64,000 nucleotides of DNA. Origin: Macrophomina tecta (Eukaryota > Ascomycota > Dothideomycetes > Botryosphaeriales > Botryosphaeriaceae). The notes beneath the pieces are model-generated. The model saw nothing but the letters and a program-made list of their open reading frames with translations, did no database searches and was not told the DNA's origin. The position numbers and the translations under genes were made by a program. The stretch is taken from positions 930,001 through 994,000 of the forward strand of contig JAKSGN010000022.1 in the NCBI GenBank assembly GCA_024180945.1, read 5' to 3'. Shown here in pieces: positions 21,633-33,231 of the stretch (position 1 is the stretch's first letter; each line of letters starts with the position of its first letter).

Positions 21633-23033
21633 TCAGCCATTTCCCAGCAGTCGTTTTCGAAAGTACACTTCCACTCCACAAGTGAAACTGGTATTGGTAT
21701 GAATGCTGAAGCCAAATCGTCGGCATGTACCGAATGAACTGGTTGTCGACATCCAGAACCTGCCATTCGGTATTCCAACATGACCGGTCCCAGGGGGCAA
21801 CACAGGCTTCGAATCTTCATTCTTAACCCCAAGACGATGTAATCCGTAGCCTGGGTCCCCCTTCATCCTGTCTTGCGCGGCCTGGAAAAGTCCACATCGA
21901 CCGAACACCAGAGCTCCATCGTCTCCACTTGGGCCTGACCATCTACCAGACATGTAATCACTTCTTATGTGCTGATTCATGGGAAGGGCCAGCGACCAAA
22001 ACGTACTGGGAATGCTGTCCTTGTTAACCGCAGCTACCATTTCCTCACCCTTCAAGACTTCTCGCACAGCTCTATTCTTGTCCGTGTCCCGCTTCCAAGC
22101 CTTGTCCGCGACCTCTAGGCCAAGCTTTACCAATGTGACATCGTAGACGCGCTCATTCTTCGACGTCTCTACACAAAGGGCAATTCGTCCGGGGAAGCCA
22201 AACTGAATGAACAAGTCCACTAACTCAGCGGTGCACGCCCTCAGCGAGAGGTGCATGTTGAAGGTAATGGTAGCCGGCAGTAGTGGGGTCGGACGCTTCC
22301 GGTCGGTGTCCTGTAACTTGACAAACGAGACCGCGTCAGGATCCTCGTCCATGGGAAAGCGTAGCTGCAGCCAGTGAATGTGTTGCGCGAGTGCCGGTTT
22401 AAGGCAAGCCAAGAACCTGCGGAGGGAGCTGCTGCCGTCGTCGGCAATGTTGCAGAAGATGCTAGTGTGAAAAGTGCCGTTGCGGAGGTAGGCCGCTTCG
22501 AGCTCGGGGCTCGAGTCATCGTCGTAGACGTCGTAGAAGGGGAGCAAGCCGTGTGCTTCACAGAAGCCGCGCTAGTCATTCTCCAGGCCGGCGCCCGCGT
22601 AGCCGCTGCCGGCGAAATGCAGAGCGGTCATATGGAGCGGCGTCGGGCCAAGGTACTTTGGCCCTGATATGTGTTTTCCGGTGAGGTTGCGCATGTGAAA
22701 GTTGTACACAATGCCCCGGATTTCGCGCAGGAGAGCAATGGACAAGTTGCCGGCGGTGGCCGAGGCGCGCTTCAAATTATGTTGACACTGTTGATACGCC
22801 GTTCTTCTCGTGGCAGGCAAGTGAGCGTTTACCTGGTGTCTAAGCAGCTCAGCCGGCGCAGAGTAAGACATTTTGGCTGCTGTGATGAGGAGCCATATGG
22901 CGACGATGACAGCGGCAGACGAGACTGTCATTGTAGTAGCGGTTGTGGAGTTGGAGGGCGGCTGATCGCTGCGCGGCCGATTGCTGCGCGAAGGTTGCGC
23001 GGTTTGGATCATGGGCAGTTGCGGAAGGCGCAC
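21633..23033 (-). pseudogene. Fungal protein of unknown function, split by an in-frame TAG
   Basis: Two open segments, 23033-22575 and 22571-21633, lie in the same reading frame and are separated only by a TAG at 22574-22572. The upstream part has a hydrophobic stretch (VIVAIWLLITAA) and then LLREIRGIVYNFH, similar to the REIRxxIY helix that opens many fungal F-box-like or 2EXR-type proteins. The downstream part begins RGFCEAHGLLPFYDVYDDDS and carries YLRNGTFHTSIFCNIADD and HIHWLQLRFPMDEDP, which continues the same protein type. An intron from GTGTAC inside the REIRGIVY motif to the TAG would keep frame, but it would delete conserved-looking sequence. I therefore favour a nonsense mutation, probably CAG to TAG. 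The alternatives are a rare intron or a gene that starts downstream. Function is unknown. Confidence 0.5.
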
Positions 23034-25990
23034 GGCTCTCTTTCTAAGGCCTCACATTTACTTTTGGAAAGGGCGATACTGCAGCGCCCAAAAATCGGCC
23101 TGTTGGTAGTTGAAGCAGTCGTCCGGCTACAAGTGTCCCGCAACATAGGTAACGCTCACGGCTGGACGACTGCTTCCACCGCCCATCTGCCATTGATCGC
23201 GCCTTCTGCGTCACACTCTCTGAGCCCCCGCTATGGCGTTGTAGGAAGGGTAGTACCTAGTCTTCGCCGTCCTGTCTACTATTTCTCACATCTTCCACGC
23301 GAGCTATTCAGGCCTCTGTACTGCTGGTTCGATGGCATGGACCATGTCATCGCGATTATAAAACGTCTAGGAGGCCGACTTGAAAGCGCCATGTACGGGC
23401 TCAAAGCACCCGGAGAAACGTAGTTGCTCGGCGCGGTCCAAAGTCTCGACGCATTGGCGTTTCAGGTCTACATACCGATTGACGTCTTTGGTTGCAACTA
23501 CGTCCTTAAATGCTAGATGGAACAGGAAATAGCACAGGATGGGCGTGGGTATAGCCTAGGGGGATTTGTCAGAGATTGTTTCGATGAGAAACAGACTTCA
23601 CCGCTCGAGACAACAATGACTAAAGCAGGGGATGCCTTTTGATGCAAGGGCGCCGGCTGAGTTAGGGCCAACGAGATGGCCTTGCACACACCAGGCTGCA
23701 GTTACAGGAGGTAAGATCCAAGAGAAAACAAGTGAGGATCGGTTATGCTTACGTTCCTCCGGTGGCTCGTGCGGTTTGGTGGGTTGAAAGTCCGTCTAGA
23801 ACTCCTCAACCAGCCGCGTCATTGAGCTCAACAACAAGCCGAGGCCATGCCCGACCTCGCTGCGACCTGTCTGCAACATTGTATCGACGTCACTCCGCGG
23901 ACATATGCTCGCGTGCGTATTTCCACTCGATCGTGGCTCAACATTGAAGAAGAGAGGAGGGGGGGGGGGGGTTCAACGAAACGCCGACGGAAAGCAGAGA
24001 GCGCGGGATGGCAGCGATTCCGTTCGCCACTCCGTTGCAACCCGCTAAGCGTGCAGGTTGATCGTCAGAAACAGTGCCAGAGACATCCCACGCATCGGCA
24101 TTCGCATCCGCGCCAGGTCGAAGATTAGGTTTGGGGACCGGGTTGCCGCGCGGAAGCCTTCCTCTTTGCTCAGCGCCATGCTCCATTCAGCCACGGCCGA
24201 TTACCAACCTGCAGAGGGCAACGGCGTCGCGTGAGGCGGCAGAAAATAACTCACGGTTGCATGGTGGTACAGAGTGAGATGGCGTCGAGACGGAGGCCGC
24301 CAGATGGGTGATATACTGTGGATCCGGCGGTGGGTATGGAGCGGGGTATGCAGTGCGGTCAGGATGGCCGGGCTGGAGGCGTCTTCGTGATGGTTCGATT
24401 AGGCATGCTACTGATCTCTTGTGCAGGCCGGCATTGGGATCGAGTAACAGAAACGGGCGTCTGTGGCTGCGCCAAGGTGACAAGCGTGAAGAAAGCACAC
24501 GCGCTGGTGGAACATCTGGCGTGGTTTCCACCATTGCGTGGCGCCGGCGGCAGTGGCGCACAGCGGCCATGCAGGTCGGAGGGAGCCCAAGCTGGGTCAG
24601 CAGCGAGGGTCACTCGGTGGAGATGAGGGCTAGGAGTAGCAGCTACGAGCCGGGGGTGCGGGGGGGGGGGTGCCCGTTGTGGGGTAGCCTGGTGCCAGCC
24701 AGCCTGTTCCCCGTCCAGACCACACCGCGAATGCATGCACGCCGCCCTCTTCCGCACGCATGCTCCTCCCTCCGCGCTCCCCGGTCCCTCGGGCACCCCG
24801 ACCACCAGCAATTCCGATCCCACCTCACGCCCGCAGACGCGCCCGACAGCTGCCTTGGGCCAACACACCCAGTGCGGCGAATGAGGCTGAAGAGCCAGCG
24901 CGCGGCCGCCTGCGCAGCGCTGCGGTGACGGCGGCGGAAGTCAGCCAGGCTCGGTGCGGCGACGGACACCCACGGCTTCCGGCGGTCGGCACGGCAGGCA
25001 GCGCAAGGGCGAGCGACGCTGTAGCACATCGGCAGCTTGCTCTCCCGGCCGATGAGGTCGTGGTTCCTTGTGCTGGATCGCCACGCGTGGGGGTCACCGG
25101 GCGAGACGTTGCAAGCCTGCCAGGAACGCGCTCCGCGGCTGATGCCCCCCCGCCTCCCATCTCTGCTCTCCTCCCATCTCTCGCGCCTCTCGCTGCTCCA
25201 GAGCACGCGCCGCCTCTCCGACCCGCCCGGCCACACAGCCTGCTGCGCACACGCAACGCGTCTTCGTATCACCGCACCCCCGCCCCGGTCCCATGACGCG
25301 CGCCGGCCCAAGGAGCGGTCCCCGCCAGCGGTTCTGGCCGCGCGGGCCCTCTGTCTCGCGGGCGAGCGTAGGGATAGCTGGCCACTGTGCCGGCGGGGTC
25401 GTCTGGCCAGCAGACCGGACATGGCAGCCAGAACCAGCGCGAGCTTATTTGAGCTTCACGATGATGTATTGCGGCGAGCATCCCCCCACGCTAACATCGA
25501 CGTGAACCGTGCTGATCGCCAGCGCCACACCTCCCAAACCACACCATCCGCCAAAAAGCAACTGCCTCCCGTCTCCCCTCGCTCCAGATGCCCGCTTGCC
25601 CTTCCGATTCGCCTGCCCGGCCTGCGTGCCTGACCTCGCGAAACTCGGTTTGTCCGTCGCTGCCCTATCCTGCCGCCCTCCGTCCCCGCCCGCTGTCTCG
25701 GGCTTGGGGAATCCCTGCCAGCCCGTTCACTGTTCCCTCAACCGCCCTCTGCGTCAGCTGCCCCCCACGCGACCCTTCAGCCCTGCCCAATACCTTATCC
25801 CCGTTCGGTCTATTTAAACCAGCCCCCAGTGCTCTCCGACATGTCGTGTGCACGCCCTGCTACATCCCACGCAGAGCCAACCGTCTATCAGTTGCCCCTT
25901 CCGTGCCGAACCTCCGAGTGTCCTGGCGCACCTTCCTCGTCGCTGATTCTCTCCTGAGCCTCTCTGTATAAGAAGAAATAAACGTTCAAC
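23034..25990. other. Long gene-poor region, GC-rich with G-runs
   Basis: Nearly 3 kb contain no recognisable gene. The part from about 24.3 to 25.8 kb is very GC-rich, and long open frames overlap on both strands there, as expected by chance in such DNA. Two uninterrupted G-runs occur: 13 G at 23959-23971 and 11 G at 24660-24670. The right end should be the promoter of the aldolase gene. Confidence 0.5.
25811..25818 (+). promoter_or_regulatory. TATA-like element upstream of the aldolase gene
   Basis: TATTTAAA stands out in otherwise GC-rich DNA 173 bp before the aldolase start codon. Position and sequence fit a TATA box with a leader of about 140 nt; this is an inference. Confidence 0.35.
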
Positions 25991-27025
25991 ATGTCACCTC
26001 ACCAAGACGCCCCCTCCCCCCAAGGCTTCAGCATGTCGTCCGGTGCAGTCCAAGACTCCGTCAACATCACCAACAACACCGGCAGGAGGCCCATGCCTCC
26101 TGGTGTCTACGTCCCTACTCCCGCCTTCTTCGATCCCGTCAGCGAAGACGTCGACCTTAAGACCACCGCCTCTCATGCCGTGCGCCTCGCCCAAGCTGGC
26201 GTAGCAGGCATCACCACCCAAGGCAGCAACGGCGAGGCCGTCTGCCTCACCCACAAGGAGCGTAACCTCATCACTTCCACCACCCGCGCCGCCCTCGACG
26301 CCGCAGGCTTCACCTCCATGCCCATCATCGTCGGCTGCGGCGCCCAGTCGACCCGCGAGACTATTGAGCTCTGCTTCGAGGCCCACGCCGCGGGCGGCGA
26401 CTACGCCCTCGTCCTGCCGCCGGCCTACTACCAAGGTCTCTTCAATGCCGATACCATCGCCGCCTTCTTCCGCGACGTCGCTTCAGCCTCGCCCATCCCC
26501 ATCCTCATATACAACTACCCCGGCGCCGTCTCCGGCCTCGACCTCAACTCCGATGCCATCGTCGCCCTCGCCAGCCACCCCAACATCGTCGGCTGCAAGC
26601 TCACCTGCGGCAACACCGGCAAGCTCGCGCGCGTCGCCGCTGCCACCCGCGCTGCAACACCGAGTGACAATGGCTCCGGCTTCCTGTGCATGGGCGGCTC
26701 CGCGGACTTCACCCTGCAGACGCTCATCGCCGGTGGCTCGGGCATCATCGCCGGCCTCGCCAACATCGCCCCCAAGGCCTGCGTGCGCCTCGTTGAGCTG
26801 TTCGAGAGCGGCAATCTCAAGGCTGCGCGTGAGCTGCAGGCCGTTGTCGCCCGTGGCGACTGGGCCGCCATCCGGGGCGGTGTCGTCAGCACCAAGAGCG
26901 CGTTGATGTCGTTCTGGGGCTACGGCGGGTATGCGCGCAAGCCGCTGCCGAGGCCGGGTAAGGAGGAGAGTTTGAGGTGGAGGCAGGGATTCGAGGAGCT
27001 GGTGGCGGCTGAGAAGGCGCTGTGA
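25991..27025 (+). CDS. Dihydrodipicolinate synthase-family aldolase
   Basis: A single exon of 344 residues encodes a class I aldolase of the DHDPS / N-acetylneuraminate lyase superfamily (TIM barrel). Key motifs are VPTPAFFDP near residue 42, the pyruvate-binding loop TTQGSNGEA at 75-83, LPPAYYQG at 142-149, YNYPGAVSG with the catalytic Tyr near 176, and the Schiff-base lysine in VGCKLTCGN (Lys203). Fungi make lysine by the alpha-aminoadipate route, so true dihydrodipicolinate synthesis is unlikely. Related fungal enzymes act as 2-keto-3-deoxy sugar-acid aldolases (galacturonate catabolism) or 4-hydroxy-2-oxoglutarate-type aldolases; sequence alone does not separate these. No neighbouring sugar-acid gene supports either role. 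A short Ser/Gln-rich N-terminus precedes the barrel, and an internal Met at residue 15 is a possible alternative start. Confidence 0.92.
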   Translation: MSPHQDAPSPQGFSMSSGAVQDSVNITNNTGRRPMPPGVYVPTPAFFDPVSEDVDLKTTASHAVRLAQAGVAGITTQGSNGEAVCLTHKERNLITSTTRAALDAAGFTSMPIIVGCGAQSTRETIELCFEAHAAGGDYALVLPPAYYQGLFNADTIAAFFRDVASASPIPILIYNYPGAVSGLDLNSDAIVALASHPNIVGCKLTCGNTGKLARVAAATRAATPSDNGSGFLCMGGSADFTLQTLIAGGSGIIAGLANIAPKACVRLVELFESGNLKAARELQAVVARGDWAAIRGGVVSTKSALMSFWGYGGYARKPLPRPGKEESLRWRQGFEELVAAEKAL

Positions 27026-29354
27026 GAGAGAGCATGAAGGACTATGCGCTGGTTGCTGTGGTCCCTTCTTGGATATCCGTAATGTCTGATGCACATGATT
27101 GGGCGTGGGGGTGCACAGCGAGGTGTTTTGATCTTCTCTTCTATTCTACCATCTCCAAAAGCGTTGAAAGAGCTTGCTTGTCGTTTGGGGATTTATTCAT
27201 GATGCATAGGTTAGTCGGCCATCTGCGGTATCTTCTCTGGTTTAATGTTGGCATGTATGTGGCGCCACAGTGGGGGGTGTTGGGTACCTTCTGCTACCTG
27301 CATAAAGCGAGCTCGTTTCCTCCTGGCTACGGCTTCAATACCATCACACCTCTCACCTCTACTTGCTTTTTTTCCCCCTAAAGTGATTCGATGGTTCTCT
27401 TCAAATACAAAAACCTCGTCACAACCCTAGTTTTTCAAGCTCTACATCTGCACCGCAAGTTCTACGGGCCCGTAAAGCGCATTCGATACGCGGACATCAG
27501 ATCTCTCACCGCCATCACATACCTCGGGAAAACTGACCCCGCGCGTCTCGCTTCTCCCTGCAAATGCAAGATTCCTACTCGGCGCCACACAGGTGACCCG
27601 GATCCCGGAGGCACTTCCTTCCTCCCTTGCTTCCCCCTCTCTCCCCCATATTCCATCACCATTGCCATCATCCGTAACGACCTCGCGGAATCACGGCTCT
27701 TTACGGGAAAAGCTCATGCACATCAGTCTCAACAAAAGCGTAGGGGTTCGCAGCAGAGGGGGGAATGTCCATTGCCGAGGGTGATGACGCAGCGTTTCGG
27801 AGGGGGAGGGCAATAAGCGTCGGCAATTGAGGGGGAGCTGAGGAGAGGCGCCGCGCGCGCGCGTCTGCTGCAAGGCAGGGAAAGGCTGCGTGATGAGTGA
27901 CCGTCCGGGCCAGCACACTGGCATGGGCTCGATCCCTGAGCGATAGCCATGCATGCAGATCAGAGCTCTGAGATCCCCATTTGCCTTGTGTGGCTGCCAA
28001 AACCCTTCCACAAACAGCTTGCCCTTTTGTCCGAGCAGGGAAGTGGGCCGGGTGGTCTTTGGAGCGCTCGCTTGTTCGCCCCCTTCTCTCTCCGGAAAGG
28101 GAAATTTTACGTTTGATGGGCGTGGGATGTGCTTCGCTCTGAGTGCCCTGCCTCTTTTCGCGCGTGGGATGGTACATACATAAATCCGTAGCACGCATAT
28201 CACTGGGATTTGCCGCATCTGGATCGAATAGCCACAAATAGAAATACACAAAAAATATGATCTGTTTCATTTTCACCCCTCTCGGCCATTTCGCGCTCTC
28301 TTCCCTGAACATCAACTCATCCAGCGCATAGCGCGTGAAAGACGCCCAAAAGAGGAAAAAAAGAGCAACGTGGGGTTTGCTGGGAGTGAGATGCCGGGGG
28401 CCAGGGTGATGTGCACTGCACAGCCGAAGTGCTCAGCCCACGCTCTCGCCTCCGCCACTCCTCCCTCCGCGTTAATTCCCCCCCAGAAAAGTCCTGTCCC
28501 CGTGCACATGCGCACGCGCGCACACATCAGCAGCGGAGATAATAGTGAACGGCAAAAGCAAAAGCACGCAGCGAGCGTTCGTCCGGCCTCCTTCCCTCCT
28601 GCTTCCCCGCAAAACCGTGACCACAGAAAAAGGCAAAAATTGCACACCCAAAAAAGGAGAAAAAAAAAAAAATATAGAAAACCTTACCCACACTAGACGG
28701 AAAATCACGGGACGTGGATCCATGCAGTTCTTTCCAGATCCCAAGGCTAAAAAGCGGCGAACAATGAAGAAACTTGATGGGATGATATAGGCCCTGCATT
28801 AAAACCCCACCAAACCCACCAATCAAGATCCCGAGCTGTCGCGTCTTACGCCGGCAACCTTACTTTCGCTCATCCCGCCAATCAGAGAGAAAGAACATGG
28901 AGCGACCTCCGTCGGAATTTTGCGAAGAATGGGGGGAAGAAAAGTCAAAGATAGCGTCACGTTCTAGCAGCGGTCGAGAATAACCGAGATAGAATAGGTA
29001 CGAAAGGTCTCCCCTACCTCCCACCCTTCTTCGGGAAACAAAAAAAAAAAAGCAATGAGAGGCTTAACGTCCTTGCCACGGCAACATCCTTCCAGCGGCT
29101 TCGTCCCCTGCCGAAGGAAAATGCGAATGCTGCACTAGGCCATGGATTACATTCTGCAGGCATATCCCTTTTATGGCTGCATTGATTGTTTGTTTGTCTG
29201 CTTGTGTAATATTCTAAAGAGGTACGACGGAGTTGAAAATGGAGGAGGCGGCGGTGAGCTGTTGTTGGATCAATCACGTGTATTATACTTTGCCAAGTGT
29301 AGTCTATTCAGGAGAGGATAAAAGGCCACTCCACGGCCGCCCTCCTCGAACACC
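27026..29354. other. Intergenic region
   Basis: This 2.3-kb region has no recognisable gene. It contains several purine runs, for example A-runs near 28661-28672 and 29040-29051, and many short frames on both strands. The first few hundred bases should be the aldolase 3' UTR. Confidence 0.45.
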
Positions 29355-29818
29355 ATGCCACTCATTCCAATTGATTCTTTTATCATTGATCAAGCCGTCA
29401 CACCACTTGTTCCAACAGCTGTGAAGCTGCGAGGTAAGAGAGCGTCAAGGGTGAAAGTAGTCACCGTAATTCATGGGCTCAGAGAAATCAACTGTCTTAT
29501 ATCCACATCTTCTTATGCGTTGCAGCAACTCCACTCACTATCTTCACTTTCAGCGGTCCTTCGTCATATACACAAGCTGGGAACATATCCGACAAGGGGA
29601 AGCGAGTTAGCGACGGCCTTGGATTTTACTATTTACTCAATGCCATATCATTGTTTTTGCGCACTCCATTTTTTTTTTTTCATGTCACTTTTGTGGTGGG
29701 CTATGGGATCCATGCTTTTAGGTTCCTACAGCAAATGAGTTTTACACAGCCATACTGCCATGTGCCAACGCCGATACTAATCGGCGAGTCACATCAACAA
29801 CACAAGGCAGGTAGCTAG
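29355..29818 (+). CDS. Low-confidence two-exon candidate gene, no known family
   Basis: An ATG at 29355 in context CACCATGCC opens MPLIPIDSFIIDQAVTPLVP and reaches a strong donor (GTAAGAG) at 29434. The acceptor GTTGCAG at 29525 joins in frame to a second exon that stays open to a TAG at 29816-29818, for 123 residues in all. A TATA-like GATAAAAGG lies about 35 bp upstream of the ATG. The peptide resembles nothing I know and includes a Phe run encoded by a T-tract. It may be an orphan gene or a chance combination of signals. Confidence 0.25.
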
Positions 29819-30228
29819 CTAGCGAGATTGAGCCTCAACAATATCATCACCATCTCCGCGCAGGACGATCCACTTCCATTCGGACCCTACACCTACCACG
29901 TACTGATAGAGCTTCATTAGTTCCTCTGCGGACTTTTTTTGCTATGCATGCACCTACTGATACCGCTTCTTGCCTTGCCATCAATGTGTCCTTTTTGTTT
30001 TTGTGATTTTGCTTTCCTCTCTTTCCCGATACTCCACTCTCGATCCAACTCCAGATATTCCCCTACCGTGCTTGGTCGCCAAGTCTCGATTTCTCGCGCC
30101 CCAAACAAGATGAACCAGTCTGATTGTTGACCTCTTCCCATCATGTCCGTGCACAAGTGGGAGAATAGAGGTTGCCCATACCAACAGCACGTCTATAAGG
30201 ACAAGGGCAACGGAGCCGCACCCACTAC
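29819..30228. other. Intergenic region downstream of the Gln-rich gene
   Basis: This 410-bp stretch lies past the stop codon of the minus-strand Gln-rich gene and should hold its 3' UTR. Nothing else is seen. Confidence 0.5.
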
Positions 30229-32158
30229 TCACTGATTTCCGCCATTCCCAACACCACCACGCTGCTGGTGCTGGCATTGCTTCTGCTGAAACCAGCTATC
30301 GCCGTGCTGCTGCGGCTGTGGACCAGCATATGTCTGATAAGAGACCTGTGCCTGAGCCGGGTACGGCGAGGCCGTTATCGCTTGGGTGAAAGGCAGGCTC
30401 GAGAGCGTGGCGTAGGGCTGGTGTTTTGGGTCCGCTTGATGCTGCTGGACCTTTTTGCTTTGTTGCAGCTGGCTGTTTACCAGATGCGCTGTCTGCTGCT
30501 GACACGCTTGGTGCTGGGCTTGAAGCTGACGCTGTAGCATCTGTTCCTGCTGCATTTGGGCGGCGCGGTGCCGCTGAGCCTGTTGGTATTGAAGAAGCTG
30601 AAGTTGCTGCTGTGGGGTCCATTGCATGGAGGATGACCTTTGGATCAAGCCTTGGATGCTCGGGGGTGTAGGCTGTGTGTATTTGTTGGCCAAAGCCTGC
30701 GCCGGGATAGGGGGGCGTGCCATCTGCGATGGGAGTAGCTGCGGGGCAGATCGAGGATGGGTCCGAGAGATGGCAGCCATGAAAGGCTGCTCAGTGCGGT
30801 CTCGAGTGAAAGTAGTCCTGACATCGAGCGACTGTTTATTCTGGCCTTGGGCGGGACTTTGGGTCTGGTGACTCACGTTAACACGTTGCTGAAGTAAGAG
30901 CTGCTCCTGCTGCTGCTGGCTGGCCACGTGAGGATCTGGGTGAGACTGAGAGTGTTTGAACATTGGCGGAGCAGGCGGGACAGAAGCTGCGAACGCTTGG
31001 AGTTGTTGCTGAATATGAGGGTCTGGCACGGCATGTTGCTGAGGTTGAGCGTGAGGCGCCGTCACATTCGGCTTTCGGCGGAGACGCGGGTCTTCGGTGG
31101 CTAGCTCTTGGGGCTGAGGGTAAGGACTGAAGCCGAAGACTTCTTTGAAAATCTGCTCCTCTGTTGCGGCCTCCAGCCTCTTCCGCTTCCCACTCTGGTA
31201 GTTGGCCTCCACATCAAATGGGACGTCTGAAGCTGTTTTGGGCTTGGTAGCTGGAGGCCAACCCCACACAGGACCGTTACTGACCATAGAGGAGTTGAGC
31301 TGAGACAAAGGAGTGATGCCGCTGCTCTCGTCTAAGCTCAAGGAGATGGCATTGGGAGCAGGCACCGGGCTTGTACGGGCTTGAGGAGGCTCAGTGGCGG
31401 GTAGCATTGGGCTGGACCTACCCTCCCCAATACTTAGCAACCAATTGTCAATGAAAGAACGCTTCTCTTGGAAAGAGACCATTTCCGGGTTGCTTTGATC
31501 ATAGATGCCAGGGTATCTGGAGTTGCTGGACAAGCCTTCCAACATCAAGTCATCGGCAAATTCTTCATACTCATTCCCGTATCGCCTCACGATGAACTTC
31601 TCGGCAGGGGTGACAAGTTCCGACAGCTCGTCGAAGCGGGAACCAAGGCCATCAATGAGAGTGCAGAGATTGTCGAATGCCTTGGACCGGTAGGAAAGGT
31701 CGCGGCCATGATGGACGGAAGTCCTGGCGAGGCCCTGGCTCAATAAGTAAGTGCAGTAACTGCATGTCCGGCATATGGAGGCCAGGTAGGAGACGCTTAC
31801 GTCAAGGCGGTGGCGGAGGATGAGCTGTTCGCAGCGGACCTTCACAATGGCGTCGGCAAGCTGGGCGAGCGTAGGAATGCTCGCGGTCTGGATGGGCTGT
31901 GAGGTTGGCTGCTGGTCCGCACCGGCGGCAGCGGTCGTGGGAGAAAGCTGAGTAGCCTGGCCCTGGGCCGTGATTCCGGGCCGTTGGGTCTTTTTCTTCT
32001 TTACCTGGGGTGCGCGGAGCCTGCTGGGAATGCGGCTATGCTGGCCGGTGGTAAGTGCATACGGCTTGCCAGAGCTGCCTGCACAACTAGTCACTCACCA
32101 TGTGGTTGCGGCGGGCTCTGTCCCTGACGAAGTCGGCGCGCGGGAACTTTGTCTTCAT
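30229..32158 (-). CDS. Glutamine-rich, probably nuclear protein of unknown function
   Basis: Three exons, 32158-32099, 32040-31801 and 31734-30229, give 601 residues. The first exon (MKTKFPRADFVRDRARRNHM) was found from its GTGAGT donor and the CCAG acceptor at 32041. The second intron (31735-31800, 66 nt, GTAAGC donor) is a multiple of three and free of stops, so if retained it would simply add 22 residues. Residues 20-50 are basic (RAPQVKKKKTQ). Residues 70-200 look helical and globular (LADAIVKVRCEQLILRHRLD, LCTLIDGLGSRFDELSELVT). From about residue 270 the chain becomes Pro- and Gln-rich with long Q/H runs, as in fungal coactivators and transcription factors. A KRKR motif lies near residue 255. 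A transcriptional role is inferred only from composition. The gene is divergent from the coiled-coil gene at 32579. Confidence 0.82.
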
Positions 32159-32578
32159 GGCTGCAACGCTGGCGTGGGCGCGAAAGCACCACTGGCAGCC
32201 AGACGCAGTAGACAACGTGTCGGCGGAGTAGGAAAAGGACGCGGAGCGACGAGAGGAAGATACAGAGCTCTGCTGCGCACAGACTCGATGCCGCCACCCA
32301 TCATTTGACGAGCGTCCGTCGCCTGCGCTGTCGTTTCGCAGACCCCGGACGCTACCGCTCCTTCCTCATCCTCTTTCCCAGGGTTCGCCTGACCGCGCGC
32401 TTGCCCCGTTTTGGCAGCAGGAGTAGCTGTGGTACATGCTGGGCCCTTTGATCCAGAGCTACTTAAGCTGCTCCAGTCAGCAGCCTCAACCCTTTCATCT
32501 TCACCGCCGCGCAGAATCAACACCACCGCTCGGCGCCGAAGCGATTCACCACATACCACTCCTCAGCCCACCGTCAAG
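32159..32578. other. Bidirectional promoter region
   Basis: The Gln-rich gene and the coiled-coil gene start 420 bp apart and point away from each other, so both promoters must lie here. No other gene is visible. Confidence 0.55.
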
Positions 32579-33231
32579 ATGCCTGCCCCCATCGTGGCCA
32601 ACTTTGGCTGTCCTCTCTCTGTGTGTCAATCCACCTCTTCTTACCACCGCCTTGATATCACCGTCGTTTTCTTCTTGCCGGCCTTGTCTCGTGTCATCGC
32701 CAGCTCCATATCTGACTTCCTCCTCTTCCCTGCTCCAGCCTCACCTCCTTTAGCCGTATGCTGATGCTCCTTCTCACAGCCTATTCTTGAAACGCCCGTC
32801 CTTCCGCCGAGCCCGACGGTGGAGGACTACAGGCGCGCCCGGGATATCGAGAAAGCCAAGGCCGACCAGGCTCGTAGGCACCTGGAGATCCTGAAAAAAC
32901 AGCTTGAAGATCTCAACGACATCTGTGACAAGAGGGTCGATGCTCTTAAACAGCATGGCGGCGAGATTACGCGGGTTGGAGGTGCCCATTTCGACAACAA
33001 TGTAAGTGCTTTCACTCTCCTCCAGTCTACCATCCATGATCGACAAAAAATCGCCGGAGCATATTCGCCTACACAATTTCAATGCAGAGGTCGTCTTCCG
33101 GAAAGCAGCCGGGAACCGACGCGAACGCTCAGCCCATGAGGAGATCTTCCTCTCTGAATGGCGCTGCACCCCCGTTTATTCCGAGCTTCGCGATGGGCGG
33201 CGGAGATTCCAATGTCAAAGATGCTGCTTGA
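32579..33231 (+). CDS. Small coiled-coil fungal protein, function unknown
   Basis: Three exons, 32579-32620, 32780-33001 and 33088-33231, all joined in phase 0, give 135 residues. The N-terminus is MPAPIVANFGCPLS, followed by PILETPVLPPSPTVEDYRRA. A charged coiled coil covers roughly residues 32-75 (ARDIEKAKADQARRHLEILK and on to LEDLNDICDKRVDALKQ). The tail is Ser/Gly-rich and ends in FAMGGGDSNVKDAA. The second intron has a consensus GTAAGT donor. The first intron is 159 nt, long for this genome, with a weak GTGTGT donor, so a different exon 1 end is possible. I do not recognise the family; it resembles a small subunit of a larger coiled-coil complex, but that is a guess. Confidence 0.75.

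Noticed and set aside
24308..25633. Long overlapping open frames on both strands (up to about 260 codons)
   Set aside because: They sit in very GC-rich DNA where stops are rare, overlap each other on opposite strands, and encode Arg/Pro/Ala-rich sequences without any known motif.
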